This document shows, one piece after another, positions 10,803-22,200 of a DNA stretch of 64,000 nt (the stretch's first letter is position 1; every line of letters starts with the position of its first letter). The notes beneath the pieces are model-generated. The model was given only the letters and a program-made list of their open reading frames with translations. It was not told the origin of the DNA and did not search any database. The stretch covers positions 49,161 to 113,160 of the forward strand of contig JABYQU010000074.1 in the NCBI GenBank assembly GCA_022264855.1, read 5' to 3'. The stretch is from Lenzites betulinus. Its lineage: Eukaryota > Basidiomycota > Agaricomycetes > Polyporales > Polyporaceae. The position numbers were made by a program, and so were the translations under genes.

Positions 10803-12238
10803 TTCTTTGACATGAATCCGGCAGGTCTACACGTTTGCCAATCTTGGCCTTGGCCATATACAGCTCCAATTCCATATAATGAAGCGTCACAAATCAGCCA
10901 AATGGGTTCAGGCTTGTCCGGGTCGATAGGCCTTAGAATAGGCACTTTACATGCCAGCGCTTTGATTGATTCGAAACACTTGTCATGCAGAGCACGCCAT
11001 ATAAACGGCCGATCGTTATGTACCATGTCCGATAGCGGCGCGGTGTACGAGGTCACGTCAGGCATGAAATGTGCCAAATAGTTTACTAGTCCTAGAAATC
11101 GTTGGACGTCGTGATATGACCTTGGCGTCCGCCAACTACGTATACGACTCATCTTGTCGGTATCGGCATGGAGCCCTCGGTCATCAATTCGATGGCCAAG
11201 GCAATCCAAACTCTTTGAGAACAGATCGCATTTTTTGCGACTCAGGTACAGCTTCGCTTTGCGGAGCGCCTCAAACACCAGCCCCAAGTGCTCTTCATGC
11301 TCGGCCTTCGTATTGGAAAAGACGAATATATCATCTAAGTATACGTGAACAAACCGGCCTATGAACTCACGAAAAATCGTGGTCATCAGCCGTTGGAACG
11401 TCGACGGTGCATTAGTATCCCCTTGTTGCATAACTTCGCTCACAAACGTCCCAAAGGGCGTCGCAAACGCGGTTTTCCATATATCCGCCGCAATAATGCG
11501 AACCTGCTCGTAAGCATCGGATAGATCAATCTTAGAGCGGTATTTCGCTCGAGCTACATCCATACGGATCTGATCCTGATCAGGGAACGGGGTCAAATCA
11601 TGAACCGTGTTGTCATTACGCTGTCTTGCGTCGATGACTGTCCTTAACTTGCCATCCTTCTTGGCTACGCATAGTAACGGCGCCGCTTGAGGCACAGTGG
11701 CAGGCTTCCACCATCCCGCCTTAACATAACGGTTAATTTTGGCGAGAAGCTCCGTTTTTATAGACTCTGCGCATCTAGGCAAATGATACTTGTAGGTTTT
11801 TTGTTCGTCGATGAGTGGAATTTTGTGGTCCACCTCCCGGAATGGGGGCAACTCCTCTGGTGGAGGCCTCATAATATCTTCCGTGGCCTTATACCACTTG
11901 GTCCTGAGCCTGTCTAGCTCTGCATCTTCATTCTCCACCACCGTAGCCATATGGCTGCTTGGCGTCTGTAACTCTTCCCATTGCCCTACTGCAATTTGTT
12001 CCATCACTTGGCCAATTCGGCGTTGTCGTTCATCCTTGGCTCCTTTTAGCCGGTGCGTGGACGAATGCAGAGTAGGAGGCATCTCCTCATTGATTATGGG
12101 GGGCAAGCTGTCTCTTGCTCGTCCTTGGTGTCGAACTGGAATAGATACGGCTGTCTTGCCGTTCCCTCCCCTTTCCATAATCGACTCATCATATGCATGA
12201 CGCGTCTGGGAGGGCTCCACCTTCGTGGATAGCGCCAT
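10799..12238 (-). pseudogene. pol N-terminal part: reverse transcriptase (Ty3/Gypsy)
   Basis: 479 codons starting at ATG 12238. Reverse-transcriptase motifs are present: WWKPATVPQAAPLLCVAKKD, KIDLSDAYEQVR, the catalytic YLDDIFVFS, and LGHRIDDRGL. The frame then enters RNase H (LICDASLYGIGAVYGQ) and stops at PAGFMSKK. The family continues at this point into the tether/RNase H sequence found one frame over in the next ORF. The sequence therefore lacks one base near 10798-10802. ATG lies two codons after the gag UAG and in the same frame. Expression could be by read-through or re-initiation. Confidence 0.85.
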
Positions 12239-12244
12239 GCTCTC

Positions 12245-15200
12245 CTATTGGGCCGGCTTGGCCTTAACGGGAGGGCGCGTTCCACGCCTCACCTCCTTCG
12301 AGTCCTGAGCATCTATTGGCTCCTTGAATAGCGGTATAACCGTTCCTCGGACCACTATTTGGTCTTGTCCAAAATCTAGGAGCACTCCATGCTCTCGACA
12401 GAACACTGTGCCCAATATGGCATCATATCGGTCTATGTCGACCACATCGAAATAATGTTCCTTTTTGACAGGGCCGACCGCCAATATCGCCCTGGCTCCG
12501 AAATTTATTCGTGTCTTACTGCCCTTAGTGCCCAATTGAAGCCCCACAGGCTCTTTCAAATCAACCCTGCTTGCCTTGCAGATGTACGCAAATTCCAGGG
12601 TGATCGAGTCAGTGGTGCACCCAGAGTCAAACAGCACTAGTGCTTTAACGCCATTGATCCACAATTCCGCGCACAATGTGCGCTGACTGTCCGGCCGGCG
12701 TCGCGGCTGGTCTCCATCGTTCGTGGCTCGTCGTACTTTGGCATCATACAGCCAGGCATGCCGTAATCCCTTGTCTCTAGCTATAGCCATACTATTGAGC
12801 CGTTCAATGTCCTCGCCACTTGTGGCCGGCAGTGTCTCTATCCTCATCGCGCCGAATAACACCGCGCCTCCATAATTGTAATCATTCACTGGCGATATCG
12901 CCCCCTCCCCTTCACTCTCATACTGGGATCCACCGTAACCCGGCTCCGATTGTGGGTATTCATCCTCATCAGGATATGGGGCCTCATCCATAAGCCGTTC
13001 GGCTTCGTATTCGCCAGCATCGGCAGGCTCTTCCTGTAGGGTATCTACGGCCCTCGGGCCCCCTGTCTCATGATCAGACGTATCATCGACCACTCTTTGG
13101 GCGAACATTTTGGGCCCATTGGCACCGCGCTGGCCGAATTTTGGACAAGCGGGGTCCGCCGCGTAGTGACCGATCTGACCACAGGCAAAGCATTTCACTG
13201 CTGCCTTGGACGTAACCGGCTTGTCAGGTTTCGCCACAGGGTTATTAACCGCAGCGGGCGTAGCATTCGCGCCGGCAGACGGTCTAATTCCCACATTTGC
13301 TCCTCGATAACCCCGTCGTCCAAACCCCTTAGATCCGTGGTGACTGGGCCGAGCCGTAATCTTATCGACATCCTCCTTTGGCCGACTGGCCTTATTGTCC
13401 CCAGCACTTTTGCTGTTGCTTGTCGACGCAGTTCCCGAAGCACGAGACTTGCGGCGCATTGCCATAGACCGTGAATTCTGCTCCAAATCGAGCGCCGCTT
13501 GATATAGCTCGGTTAACGAGTTATACTGCACGGACAATCCGTTATATACCGTGAGGAGCTCCTCATATCGGTCAGGCAATGCGTCCATAAATCGTTGTCT
13601 TTGCTGAAACTGCGTGGGTGTCTCCCACATGTGCTCTGCGTGATACAGCAGTCGTTCATACAAGGACGCTACCCCGCCCTTATCAGCGCTGTATTGCAAA
13701 TGCTCGAATTCATGAGCAGCGACCATATGGATGTCCCGATGTATAAACCGGCGATACAAGCCGACGATGGCCTCGTCAAACCACCAATCACGTTTATCAC
13801 GTGAAGGGGATCGAATGGTATTCTGAAACCAGGTGGCTGCGTCGCCGCCCAGACAGGTGCCTAGTATTCGCACTCGATCCCCGTCCAACTCAGGACCTGT
13901 AATTCGTAACGTACTAAAGTATTCCAGTAGATTCTGGAGCCATACTATAAACCCATCCGGGTCATCCTTGCCCTCAAAAGCTTTGGGCACCGCCAATTTG
14001 GCTACTTTAAGATATGCTGGCGGCGCCGTGGTAGGTGAGTCGGCTACCGATTCTTGAATCATGTCCAATATACGTTGGACGCCTTGTATATCCCTGGGTC
14101 CGTTTCCAGGCACAAGGTAGGCCAGATCGTCCCGTCCAGCCATAGCACCTGGCGTTTGCCCCGCCGCTGAGCTCATCCGATTGTCCGGAAATCGAGAAGG
14201 AGCCATGGATCGGCGGGGCCGTAAGGGGTCCGCTCTAGCGAATACAGAAATCGAAGGCAGGGTGGTGCGCCGGAATGGCGTAGTGGAAGCGGACGATTCA
14301 TCGCGGCCTTCCGCGGCTCCCGTACGTCTACGGCGCAAATTAGCGGAGTCGAATGCCACGCTTCTTCGTGGCTCTGGAATGTCAAGCGGGCTACGAGTGG
14401 TTGTAGCCGACAATAACGGCGTGTTATTGGGCGGAGCAGGCGCACTTCTGGAGGGCCCAGACACGTCGGACCTAGTTAATCCAGCTGCGGCTAGCCGTTG
14501 GAGCCGGCCGTGTTTCAGCCTTTCATGAGGATCAACGTCCTCGTCCGACTGTCCTGCTTCCGAGGCAGCGTCCAATAATTCCCCTTCTACCTCATCCTCC
14601 TCGTCCCGATGCCATTGCCTAGGAGATCCCTGGGAAGCATCTGCCGCGGGCGTTTCAACATGCACATCAGCATATCCTTCCGGGATGTCTCCATCTTCGC
14701 CGTCTTCGGCGATTCTTCCAAGTAGGTCGGATACTTGAGCATTGAGCTCGTCTTCTGCTCGTTGCACTTCCAGGCGCAGCGTCGAAAATCTGCGTCTCGA
14801 CGCCTGTAACAATGATACCAGCTGAAGTGCTGACGACTGGCTTATAGCCATGTTTGGGCCAATTATTGGCGAGGACCGGGGACTAACCATGCCTACCGGC
14901 ATATCATCTACCATCTCGGCCTCCTTATCTAACTGACTAGGCGGTCGAGATCTCACGGATACATTGGACACTCGTGCCGAATGGTATCCTTCAGTTCGAG
15001 ATGACGGCCGTGGAGCGGCCCGGCCCTTGCCTTTGTCGGCCACGGAAGTCCTGCCCCTCGTAGTTTCCACGTGTAGGGCAGAGCTCAATCCCAGCTGACT
15101 AGCTGTTGGCACATCCTCCGGAGTAGATCCCGGCGATACCCGGGGGAATTGGTATGACTCGCGGTGATCTACGCGACTATGGGCTCTAGTCGCGGCCTGA

Positions 15201-15349
15201 GAACCTGTCTGTGTAGGCGATTCCCGCCTGGAGGCACTCGGCCTGTAAGGTCCAGCACCACTCGTGGTGACTGGACCCGATGGAGTCGTCGGGCGCGACG
15301 ATCGGGATGGCCTTCTGCTGCTGGCCGGGAAGTTCCCAGGGACTTCCAT
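12245..15349 (-). CDS. Gag with CCHC zinc knuckle and C-terminal aspartyl protease
   Basis: 1034 aa. It has a long disordered N-terminal half rich in Ser, Arg and Pro. The conserved capsid-like region (FIVWLQNLLEYFSTLRI, GDAATWFQNTIRSP, FEHLQYSADKGGVASLYERLLYHAEHM, RQRFMDALPDRYEELLTVY) follows. A single CCHC knuckle (CFACGQIGHYAADPAC) is next. A retropepsin-like domain lies near the C-terminus with active-site DSG (ALVLFDSGCTTDSIT) and the later DAILGTVFCREHGV. In full-length relatives gag binds RNA and assembles particles while the protease matures them. The ORF ends in UAG (12245-12247) in the same frame as pol. Confidence 0.85.
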   Translation of the reverse strand: MEVPGNFPASSRRPSRSSRPTTPSGPVTTSGAGPYRPSASRRESPTQTGSQAATRAHSRVDHRESYQFPRVSPGSTPEDVPTASQLGLSSALHVETTRGRTSVADKGKGRAAPRPSSRTEGYHSARVSNVSVRSRPPSQLDKEAEMVDDMPVGMVSPRSSPIIGPNMAISQSSALQLVSLLQASRRRFSTLRLEVQRAEDELNAQVSDLLGRIAEDGEDGDIPEGYADVHVETPAADASQGSPRQWHRDEEDEVEGELLDAASEAGQSDEDVDPHERLKHGRLQRLAAAGLTRSDVSGPSRSAPAPPNNTPLLSATTTRSPLDIPEPRRSVAFDSANLRRRRTGAAEGRDESSASTTPFRRTTLPSISVFARADPLRPRRSMAPSRFPDNRMSSAAGQTPGAMAGRDDLAYLVPGNGPRDIQGVQRILDMIQESVADSPTTAPPAYLKVAKLAVPKAFEGKDDPDGFIVWLQNLLEYFSTLRITGPELDGDRVRILGTCLGGDAATWFQNTIRSPSRDKRDWWFDEAIVGLYRRFIHRDIHMVAAHEFEHLQYSADKGGVASLYERLLYHAEHMWETPTQFQQRQRFMDALPDRYEELLTVYNGLSVQYNSLTELYQAALDLEQNSRSMAMRRKSRASGTASTSNSKSAGDNKASRPKEDVDKITARPSHHGSKGFGRRGYRGANVGIRPSAGANATPAAVNNPVAKPDKPVTSKAAVKCFACGQIGHYAADPACPKFGQRGANGPKMFAQRVVDDTSDHETGGPRAVDTLQEEPADAGEYEAERLMDEAPYPDEDEYPQSEPGYGGSQYESEGEGAISPVNDYNYGGAVLFGAMRIETLPATSGEDIERLNSMAIARDKGLRHAWLYDAKVRRATNDGDQPRRRPDSQRTLCAELWINGVKALVLFDSGCTTDSITLEFAYICKASRVDLKEPVGLQLGTKGSKTRINFGARAILAVGPVKKEHYFDVVDIDRYDAILGTVFCREHGVLLDFGQDQIVVRGTVIPLFKEPIDAQDSKEVRRGTRPPVKAKPAQ

Positions 15350-15690
15350 GTTCTATTAGAAATAGTCAGTAGTCACTGATGACGTGTACGTCGCCCAGTG
15401 AGGCGTAGCTGTAAAGCTTCACGGAAAGCTAAAAAAGTGTTAAGTTCACGTGGGTGCTTTTACCGTGCCCAATTCCTAACGAAGTAGCTTGGTCCGGGCC
15501 TTTATTAGGCAGCGTACTCCATGAGGATGGTGGGCGTTGGCAAAAGACTTGCCTCACCAGGCGCCCGAGTCCCGAATACTCGGACGCCGTACGCTTGTAC
15601 GTATTACATAATATAATATTATAATATGCGTGATCTTCACTAGCCTTCCGGCTACCCTTATACCGGCGCACCCTTACACCATCGGTACCA
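15350..15690 (-). promoter_or_regulatory. possible 5' LTR/leader of the Gypsy element
   Basis: Read on the minus strand, a TATA-like GGTATAAGGG occurs at about 15656-15665, and an AATAAAGG polyadenylation-like signal at about 15502-15509. Transcription would run into gag at 15349. This is the order expected of an LTR followed by a leader, but no second copy is found at the other end and no confident tRNA primer-binding site is seen. Confidence 0.35.
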
Positions 15691-15715
15691 TGCAGCAAAT
15701 CGTTCGACGACGAAC

Positions 15716-16182
15716 GTGAACTCTCTCGCTCTATGTCGAGTCTCTGGGACAGGTGCTACGTGGGTGGGTGAAATCCAGCAGATAGTGCTGTACGTCGACG
15801 AGACGTGTGGATTCCGGGACGTTTTTGCGCACATCTTGTGGCTGCAACGCTCAGCTGCCTCCTTGAGCGACACCGCCTGGTCACCATGGTATGTCTCGCA
15901 TATGATACTCGGACTCGGAGTGTACTACCAGAGGCTTTGAGCTGACATGACATGAATAGTGAACAGCACTTTTCGCTGCAGCTATGGACCGCTGACGAAC
16001 ACTTGGACCCAAAAGTCGATGCCAGCCCGAGCAGTCTCATATCCCTTGCAGATATCCTCGCACCCGTCGCCTGCCACACAATCAATATCGGCGAAGATAA
16101 GTTCTGGTTGACCATGCCTTTGACAAGAGCTGTAAGTGCACTCGAAGCTGTGATCAATAGCAAATCTGATGACTATGGATGA
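15716..16182 (+). pseudogene. 3' part of an unrecognised spliced gene, upstream part missing
   Basis: Two open stretches join cleanly across a GT-AG intron (about 15888-15959): ...GEIQQIVLYVDETCGFRDVFAHILWLQRSAASLSDTAWSPC and EQHFSLQLWTADEHLDPKVDAS...LTRAVSALEAVINSKSDDYG, ending at TGA 16182. There is no credible ATG upstream before the Gypsy leader. The simplest reading is the 3' end of a host or transposon gene whose beginning was lost or displaced by the retroelement. I recognise no domain. Confidence 0.4.
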
Positions 16183-16287
16183 GACAGCCGTTTAAGAGAA
16201 GTAATGTTTGACAGAGACGCGAACATTGTAATTTGCGTAGTATATCTATGATACATGTTGTCGACGTTCGAAACGTACCCGCACGAC

Positions 16288-18816
16288 TCACAGGACCCCG
16301 CCGTCGTCGTCATACTCGTCGTCATCGGCGTTGTCGTCAACCTCGTCCTCGTCCTCGTCAACGTCTTCTTCATCAAGCTCGTCAGGATCGTTGTCCTCCC
16401 CATCCTCGTCCGCATCATAACCGTTGTCCTGCACCTTAGCCAACCACGCGAGGTCGTCCACCGGAATCAGGGAGTCAGGTAACTCAAGGTCCAAGATCGT
16501 CCAGTTGGTAGGGCACGACGGAGCGCGAGCGAACATCCGTGCGTTCTTTTCGTTCAGCCCCACCCATTGGTCGTTGATGAATTCCTTGTAGACCGTGTGC
16601 TTCTTCAGGTTTTTCGGGGGGAAGGTCTGTGCGTTCTCCAGGGGTCCGCGGAAGCGGTGAATGCGATGACCTGCTTTCACCAAGATCGTCGACCAACCTT
16701 TCACAGCTGCCTCCACCTTCGCTTGGTAGCGAGCCCTTAAGACCCGAATTTTTTCAGCGACATCCGGTGAGACGTTTGCCTCTGATATGGCATCACCGAC
16801 GAGGCTTTTGATCTGATTTTTCAGATCTAAGACGTCCTCGTGTTCGCGCACGAAGCGCGACAACACTGCGAGGACCATATACAGCCGCGTGAGCTTCAAC
16901 ATATACGTTAGCAACCTAAGATGACACTTATTTCTTTGACAGCACGTACTTTGCGTGATCGCCACAGCGGTGTTCGGAGCTCCCATGAACCCACCCCCAC
17001 GTCCGCTTTTTTCCTATACTCATCACGGAGCTCTGATCCGGCCATGCCATCGGAGGTCGCAGCATCGGACACGCAAGGCGTGCACACCACAGACGGCAGT
17101 CCGACGGTGCGCACCTCTCCGAATATGACTTCGAATGCTTCCATGCCGATGCGCATGATGTTCGCCAGCTGTCATGCAGAAGAGCGTAAGTTGCGTGCGG
17201 ACACAAGATATACAGGTATGTACTCACACGCTGTCTCCGTGCATGGTTCTTGACCGTCTTTCTTTTCTTCACATGGCGCTCCTGGACCACCGGGCCCCCG
17301 TTGTCGATCAGATACTTGCGCTTCATGCTCTTAAAGTAACCTTTCACTGCGATTTCTATGAGTGTCGTGTTCGCAGCTAACGGTGGCGGTAGATGATGTG
17401 CCTCTGAGCTCGCAGCCAGTAAGTCTAAGCTTGTCTTTCATACATCTCACAGAAACTCACCGGCGTTCTGTTGCACTAGCGATACGGAGGATGAGACATA
17501 GTTCTTGTTGACCCCCTCGGCGTCCACACTGGCGTACCAATCCGGGTTGTGTAAAGGCGCGCCGTCATCAGCACAGCGCGCGTCTTCGCCAGGCCCTAGA
17601 GGGTCTGGCAGGGTAAAGGACTTCTTGGTTCCTGCACGCGACGGGTTCATCTCGCGCACCCCCAGTAGGATGCGCATGTCCGCATGCACCGCGTTCTGTG
17701 GGTACAAGGTCAGGTATCCACTTCTGAGCATGACTATAGAGTGCTAACCTGGAGCACCTGAGGAACTTCACTCCCGTGCGACTTCCCGTCTTTCCCAAAG
17801 ATGTCTTCCAGCTCAGATTCGATCAGAGGCCTCAGTTTCGCCTGCAAACTCTCCTCGACGGCCTCGGCCACCCATTGAATGACGTCGGCACGCAGGGACT
17901 TGAGGGACTCGTGCGTGATCGTCACAGCTTCTCATGGTACGACGATAGGGAGAGTGAGCAACATATTAGCATACTATTGGCACAATCACTGACCTTCTTC
18001 GCTAGATATTCCAGACTCTGCGGAATCTTCACAACCGGCCGTGCTGGGATCGCAGGAGGTTCCGCCCACCGGTGTGGCCTCGGATCTAGCTGGGATACAA
18101 GGGTCAGTGGACATTTATATAGCATGCAGCATGACGACTGCGAAACTTACCCGGATGCCCACTAGATACTCTGTCTTGCAGCTTCGGATCCAACCAGTCA
18201 GGTGCGAACGTCGACGGCGCTGTTGTACCGCCTTGAAGGGTTCCTGGCAGCGCGAACAACGCAGGCATAGACCCACCAGTCTGTCCCATCCCGTTTGGCG
18301 TAGGTGACTGGTGTGCTAAGGTTATACCACGACCTGCATGAACTGTCATGTAAGTGTGATACACTCGAGACGATCCACGACACTTTGGCTCACCATCAGG
18401 CGTCCCTCCCGGCGTCATACCCGACCAGTACATCATCGGCGACAGATGCTGAGCTCCCAAGTGCGGCGCGAGCCCCATCATATCCCATCCGCCATTCATC
18501 ATGGCGAGCCCACCCCCAGGAGCATGATAGCCGCCTGCGCCATACGAGTACGGTCCCATACCAACCACGCCGGAACTGTTGGGCTGAGCAGGAGTCGGAG
18601 CATCAGCTAAGTCACTTCCGTCTGATAGCAGCGCCAAACTGAATGACCCACCATGCCAGGATGACCGGCGCTGTTCAGCGTAGGCGACCCGTTGTCCTGC
18701 TGGGCACCGGGGTTTGCGACTTGGGATAAGGATGCATGCCTGACGCTTTCGGGCTGTGACGCGCCGTCATCCGCTGGTCCCTCGCGAACAGTTGGCTGAG
18801 TAGCATCTTGAGACAT
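16288..18816 (-). CDS. hypothetical multi-exon protein with acidic C-terminus
   Basis: The likely start is ATG at 18816 (MSQDATQPTVREGPADDG), about 85 bases downstream of a TATA box. The reading passes through low-complexity Gly/Pro/Met-rich sequence (18100-18640), an exon with a helical segment (SLRADVIQWVAEAVEESLQ, about 17880), an exon with KRKYLIDNGGPVVQERHVKKRK (about 17290) and a VCTPCVSD segment (about 17080). The long last exon contains EHEDVLDLKNQIKSLVGDAISEANVSPDVAEKI and PTNWTILDLELPDSLIPVDDLAW and ends in a tail of Asp/Glu. No family is recognised. Exon joins are not fully resolved, and a small frame inconsistency near 18640 may be an unrecognised intron or a mutation. The whole gene is minus strand, directly downstream of the MULE insertion. 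Confidence 0.5.
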
Positions 18817-18897
18817 CGTAGGGGAGTTGGAGGGATCTTGGCGAGGAAGGAAGTGAGTACGTGTCGCACCTTCACAGAAGGGGCTCATGCTGAAGTC

Positions 18898-18905
18898 TTT
18901 ATATC
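18898..18905 (-). promoter_or_regulatory. TATA box of the hypothetical gene
   Basis: On the minus strand the sequence ATATAAAG lies about 85 bases upstream of the proposed ATG at 18816, a usual fungal distance. The MULE insertion point is about 83 bases further upstream, so the core promoter is intact but distal elements are displaced by 4.2 kb. Confidence 0.45.
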
Positions 18906-18979
18906 GCGCAGCGACCGGGTCCCAAGTCCTTTCGGCCGACCCTACGTCCCCGACAACCGCTTGCCCTCTGCCCAACGGC

Positions 18980-18988
18980 CCTCGCGGA
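18980..18988. repeat. target-site duplication of the MULE, left copy
   Basis: CCTCGCGGA, exactly repeated at 23162-23170 directly outside the right TIR. Nine bases is the classic Mutator-family duplication length. Confidence 0.9.
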
Positions 18989-19217
18989 ACCTCACCTTAA
19001 TGGCCCAGCGGGTTTGTTCTGCATTTCGGACTCCGCTGTGGCGCGCCCCCCTTGCCGTCCCGCCGCCGTACGGGCGCTTAGTTCACCGACGGGCGCGACA
19101 GTTGACGCGAGCTCGCGCACGTCGCGACGTCGCGCACCCTCGCGCGCGCGATCGCGCGTCGCGCTCACCGTCGTGCGCGCGGGCTTGTCCGTCAGCCACC
19201 CGCCCACGTGTTTGGGT
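18989..19217 (+). repeat. MULE terminal inverted repeat, left
   Basis: Starts ACCTCACCTTAATGGCCCAG and ends GTTTGGGT. The interior is an extreme CpG stretch with nested palindromes (for example ACGTCGCGACGT). It may carry the transposase promoter and binding sites. Confidence 0.92.
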
Positions 19218-19296
19218 ATGGACCTATATGCACCCACAAGGGTCAGATCGGTGAGGGCAGGGTGTTTTCAAGGACACTATGTAAGTAACATTATCT

Positions 19297-22200
19297 TCAC
19301 ATATTGACCAGTTCATCCTCCTCCTCGCGGTACCGATAACCGTAGATAAGTGTCGGATTAGGCTCCCCGCGATGGCGTGTATTGGTAATGGGCATTGTGC
19401 GGCGGGATTCGGCTAGCTCAAGCGCACGCACCCACTCTGTCACGCCGCGCACACTTCGGATGGCCTTGCGCAGTGCTTTCCCTTCCCCTGCCTGGCGGTG
19501 CTCTTGAAATAAGGCCAATGCTCTGCGGAGGAAGCATGTTAGAGCATCAGAATTCACATCCATCACCTCCGGTGCAGGGCACCGGTCGAGTTTGCATGCC
19601 CATTTGATCATGGAATACATTGATTTAGTCGCATTTTGAATAAATCGGAGATCGGGGTTATTGTCCTGGCTGCGGAGGATATTGGTCGCGGACGTGAGAC
19701 AGCGCTCGATTTCATCCATGGAAACGGACTCGTCGTCTTCGAGCTGTTACTCAAACTTGTCAATATACTGCAAAATATTGTTAAATAATGCTTACTGCAA
19801 AGCCTGCGCCTCCACCTGCATTCACCCGGTAGAGTCCATCTGGCCCAGTTGGTGGCGGCTTCGCCGGGGAGGAGCAAATCTATAGAAAAATATGAGAATA
19901 TACAATATGCAGGGGAAGCGAAGACGTACAGAGGATGACGATTGGAAACCATCTTCATGTTCTGGAATGTGGACCGGTGATTCAGACCCGGAATGATTTG
20001 AGGGGGACGCTTGGATGCGCTGGTGCTGGGGAACTATGATAGCCGATGGCGCGCTATGGAGACGCTCGGCCCAGCCGTAATTGTCGACATGCTCGGGTGG
20101 TGGTGCAACGACGCCTTCGATGGGGACTGTATAGAAGGGGGGAATATGATAGCGAAGTATGGATGTCCACCAATTGGCCGGTGGATGTCCAACAGCTTGC
20201 ACAAGGTGTTTACACAGGAGATGGGCGTGATATTTTTGTGAGCCGCAGTCGCAGGTCCAGGTCTTGATGTCCGTCTCGTACACGCCCTTGATGGGGACCT
20301 TTTCGAGACGCTCCCACGACCGTTTCAGATCCTTCTGCAGATGGGTGAGCTTTGCTGCGCGGCCTAAGCGTGGGTTCTTGATAGCCCTCTTGAGTGTCTG
20401 CCGATACGGCGGTAATGACTTTGTGACAATAGCGTGGAGTGCAAGGTCGATCGGGGGCCGGTTGTACATATGGAGAACCAGACGCTTGAGGTTTCGCCAG
20501 AGTGCCTCAACTATCATGGTTGTCCGCTTACGGGGGATGCTAGTTGGATGGGCCGATCGCGCCCACAGCTTCCACCGCGGCCGGCTATACCAAGAGTTCC
20601 ATAAGTAAGCCCAAACCTCACAGAGGTGATTTGTCTTGCAGTGCCGATAGATCTCCTCCACGGCGTCACGGTACACATTCTCCGCTGACCGCGCTACTCC
20701 GTGGCGTTCTGGAAGCAGAGGATGTTGGCAGGCGTGCTTGGCAAACAGCCGCAGGATAGGAAGGCGGTGCGCAGGCGGGCAGAATTGGTAGTCGGGGACA
20801 GTTGCCGGGCGGCCGGTCTCAGATGGAATAGAGGGCGCCTCGAGGTCGATATTGGTCCCGTCATGCTCGATATGGTCGACCTCATATCGGTAGTCATCCT
20901 CATCAATCTCGCCCTCTGATTGGCTTTCCTCTGAGACCCAGTAGCCAGTGTCGTCCAGCTCCACACCGGCTTCGGCCTGGTCAGCCCAAAACAGCCCGCT
21001 GTCACTCCGCTCGGACTCTGTGCTGCTGTGTTCTTCGTCTTCTGTGAGGACGATGGTCGAGGGGCGCGCAGCGCAGCTTCCAGCGCGCTGGACATCAAAG
21101 CCACGTGTCTTGCCTCGAAGGGCATGTGCGATTATATTGGGTGCGAGGCGAATTCTCGGGAGTGACGCTGTGAGGACCGGTGGGCGGCCATCAACAAGGA
21201 GGCGCACACGGGGCACGGGTTTCGATGGCGGGGCAGGGGGCTGAAAATTGAGGTTAAATCACTTATTACACCAATATTGCTAATAATGTACCGGTTGTGA
21301 GTTCGCGGGCCGGTGCGCAAGGGGCACAAACCCAAGATCAATAAAATTGAACTCTTGATGAGCTACTGCTGCGTCATAGAACGCCGGGGTATCCTTTGAT
21401 TTGCAAAGGCGCTGCTTGACAGCCCGGAGACCATGCCAGAAACAGAGCTGTTGTTTGGCGTCGGGCCAAGTTGTAGCCATGGCGTTGATTTCTGACCAGT
21501 CTTTGTCTGTCAACGTAAACTCCGGGTCGACCCCGAGTGCTTTCAGGTGTGAGAGAAAACGTTCGAGAATAGCTTGCTTGGCGCCAGACGCGGCTTCTTT
21601 TGTGGTCCGAACGAATAGGAACGCGAGCGGCAGGCCGGCACCGTTCATATCTGCAACGGCTGCGAACAGTTCAAAGTTGCCGCCGTTGGTGTTCCCTAAC
21701 GTTGAAATCAGAGATAATTGATAATAGATATAGTAATAGCGAACATGTTGAGTCCATCGCCAGTTCCTGAGTGTTTCTGGCCCACGCAGCGACAAAGTCT
21801 GTATTATAGAAGCCGAGGACCTCGGTCCCTGGCTCTGCCGCGATGTCAAGCACTTCTATGTTGTGTTCTTCACCACGGGTTTCGATGAATTTGCGTGCTG
21901 ATGCGAGCGGGTTATCTGCAAGACGCCATTCCTCACGAGAAATGATGTGCCAGTAGTAGTAGATCGCGTTTGGCCCAAAAGGGATATCTGCTTCCGTGCC
22001 TTCGTCTTGCAGAATATGCTGCCAGATCTAGATCATAGATTAACTCAAGGTTCATATGACCGACTCGTTCTGTGAATATTTGTGTACCTTTCCTGGCGTC
22101 AGCCTTTGAGCATGTTCATGTATGAACGCCTTCCACTTCTCTGGCAACGCAATGTCCACATATGCTACATGCTCTGCGGAGTGCTTTACAGAGACCTCGA

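Larger units (their letters stand above)
8700..15349 (-). mobile_element. Ty3/Gypsy retrotransposon of the chromovirus clade, internal region
   Basis: Minus-strand gag, protease, reverse transcriptase, RNase H, integrase and a C-terminal chromodomain occur in the order typical of chromoviruses. Gag and pol share one frame and are separated by a single UAG. Pol is broken by a one-base shift at about 10800. LTRs are not identifiable by eye: the regions flanking the coding part on either side do not match each other. The region right of gag (15350-15690) has LTR-like signals. The element is therefore decayed at its ends or partly deleted. Confidence 0.85.

Noticed and set aside
18808..19307. Frames of 70-150 aa in and around both MULE TIRs
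   Set aside because: They appear symmetrically in both inverted repeats and on both strands, driven by extreme CpG content; they are not genes.
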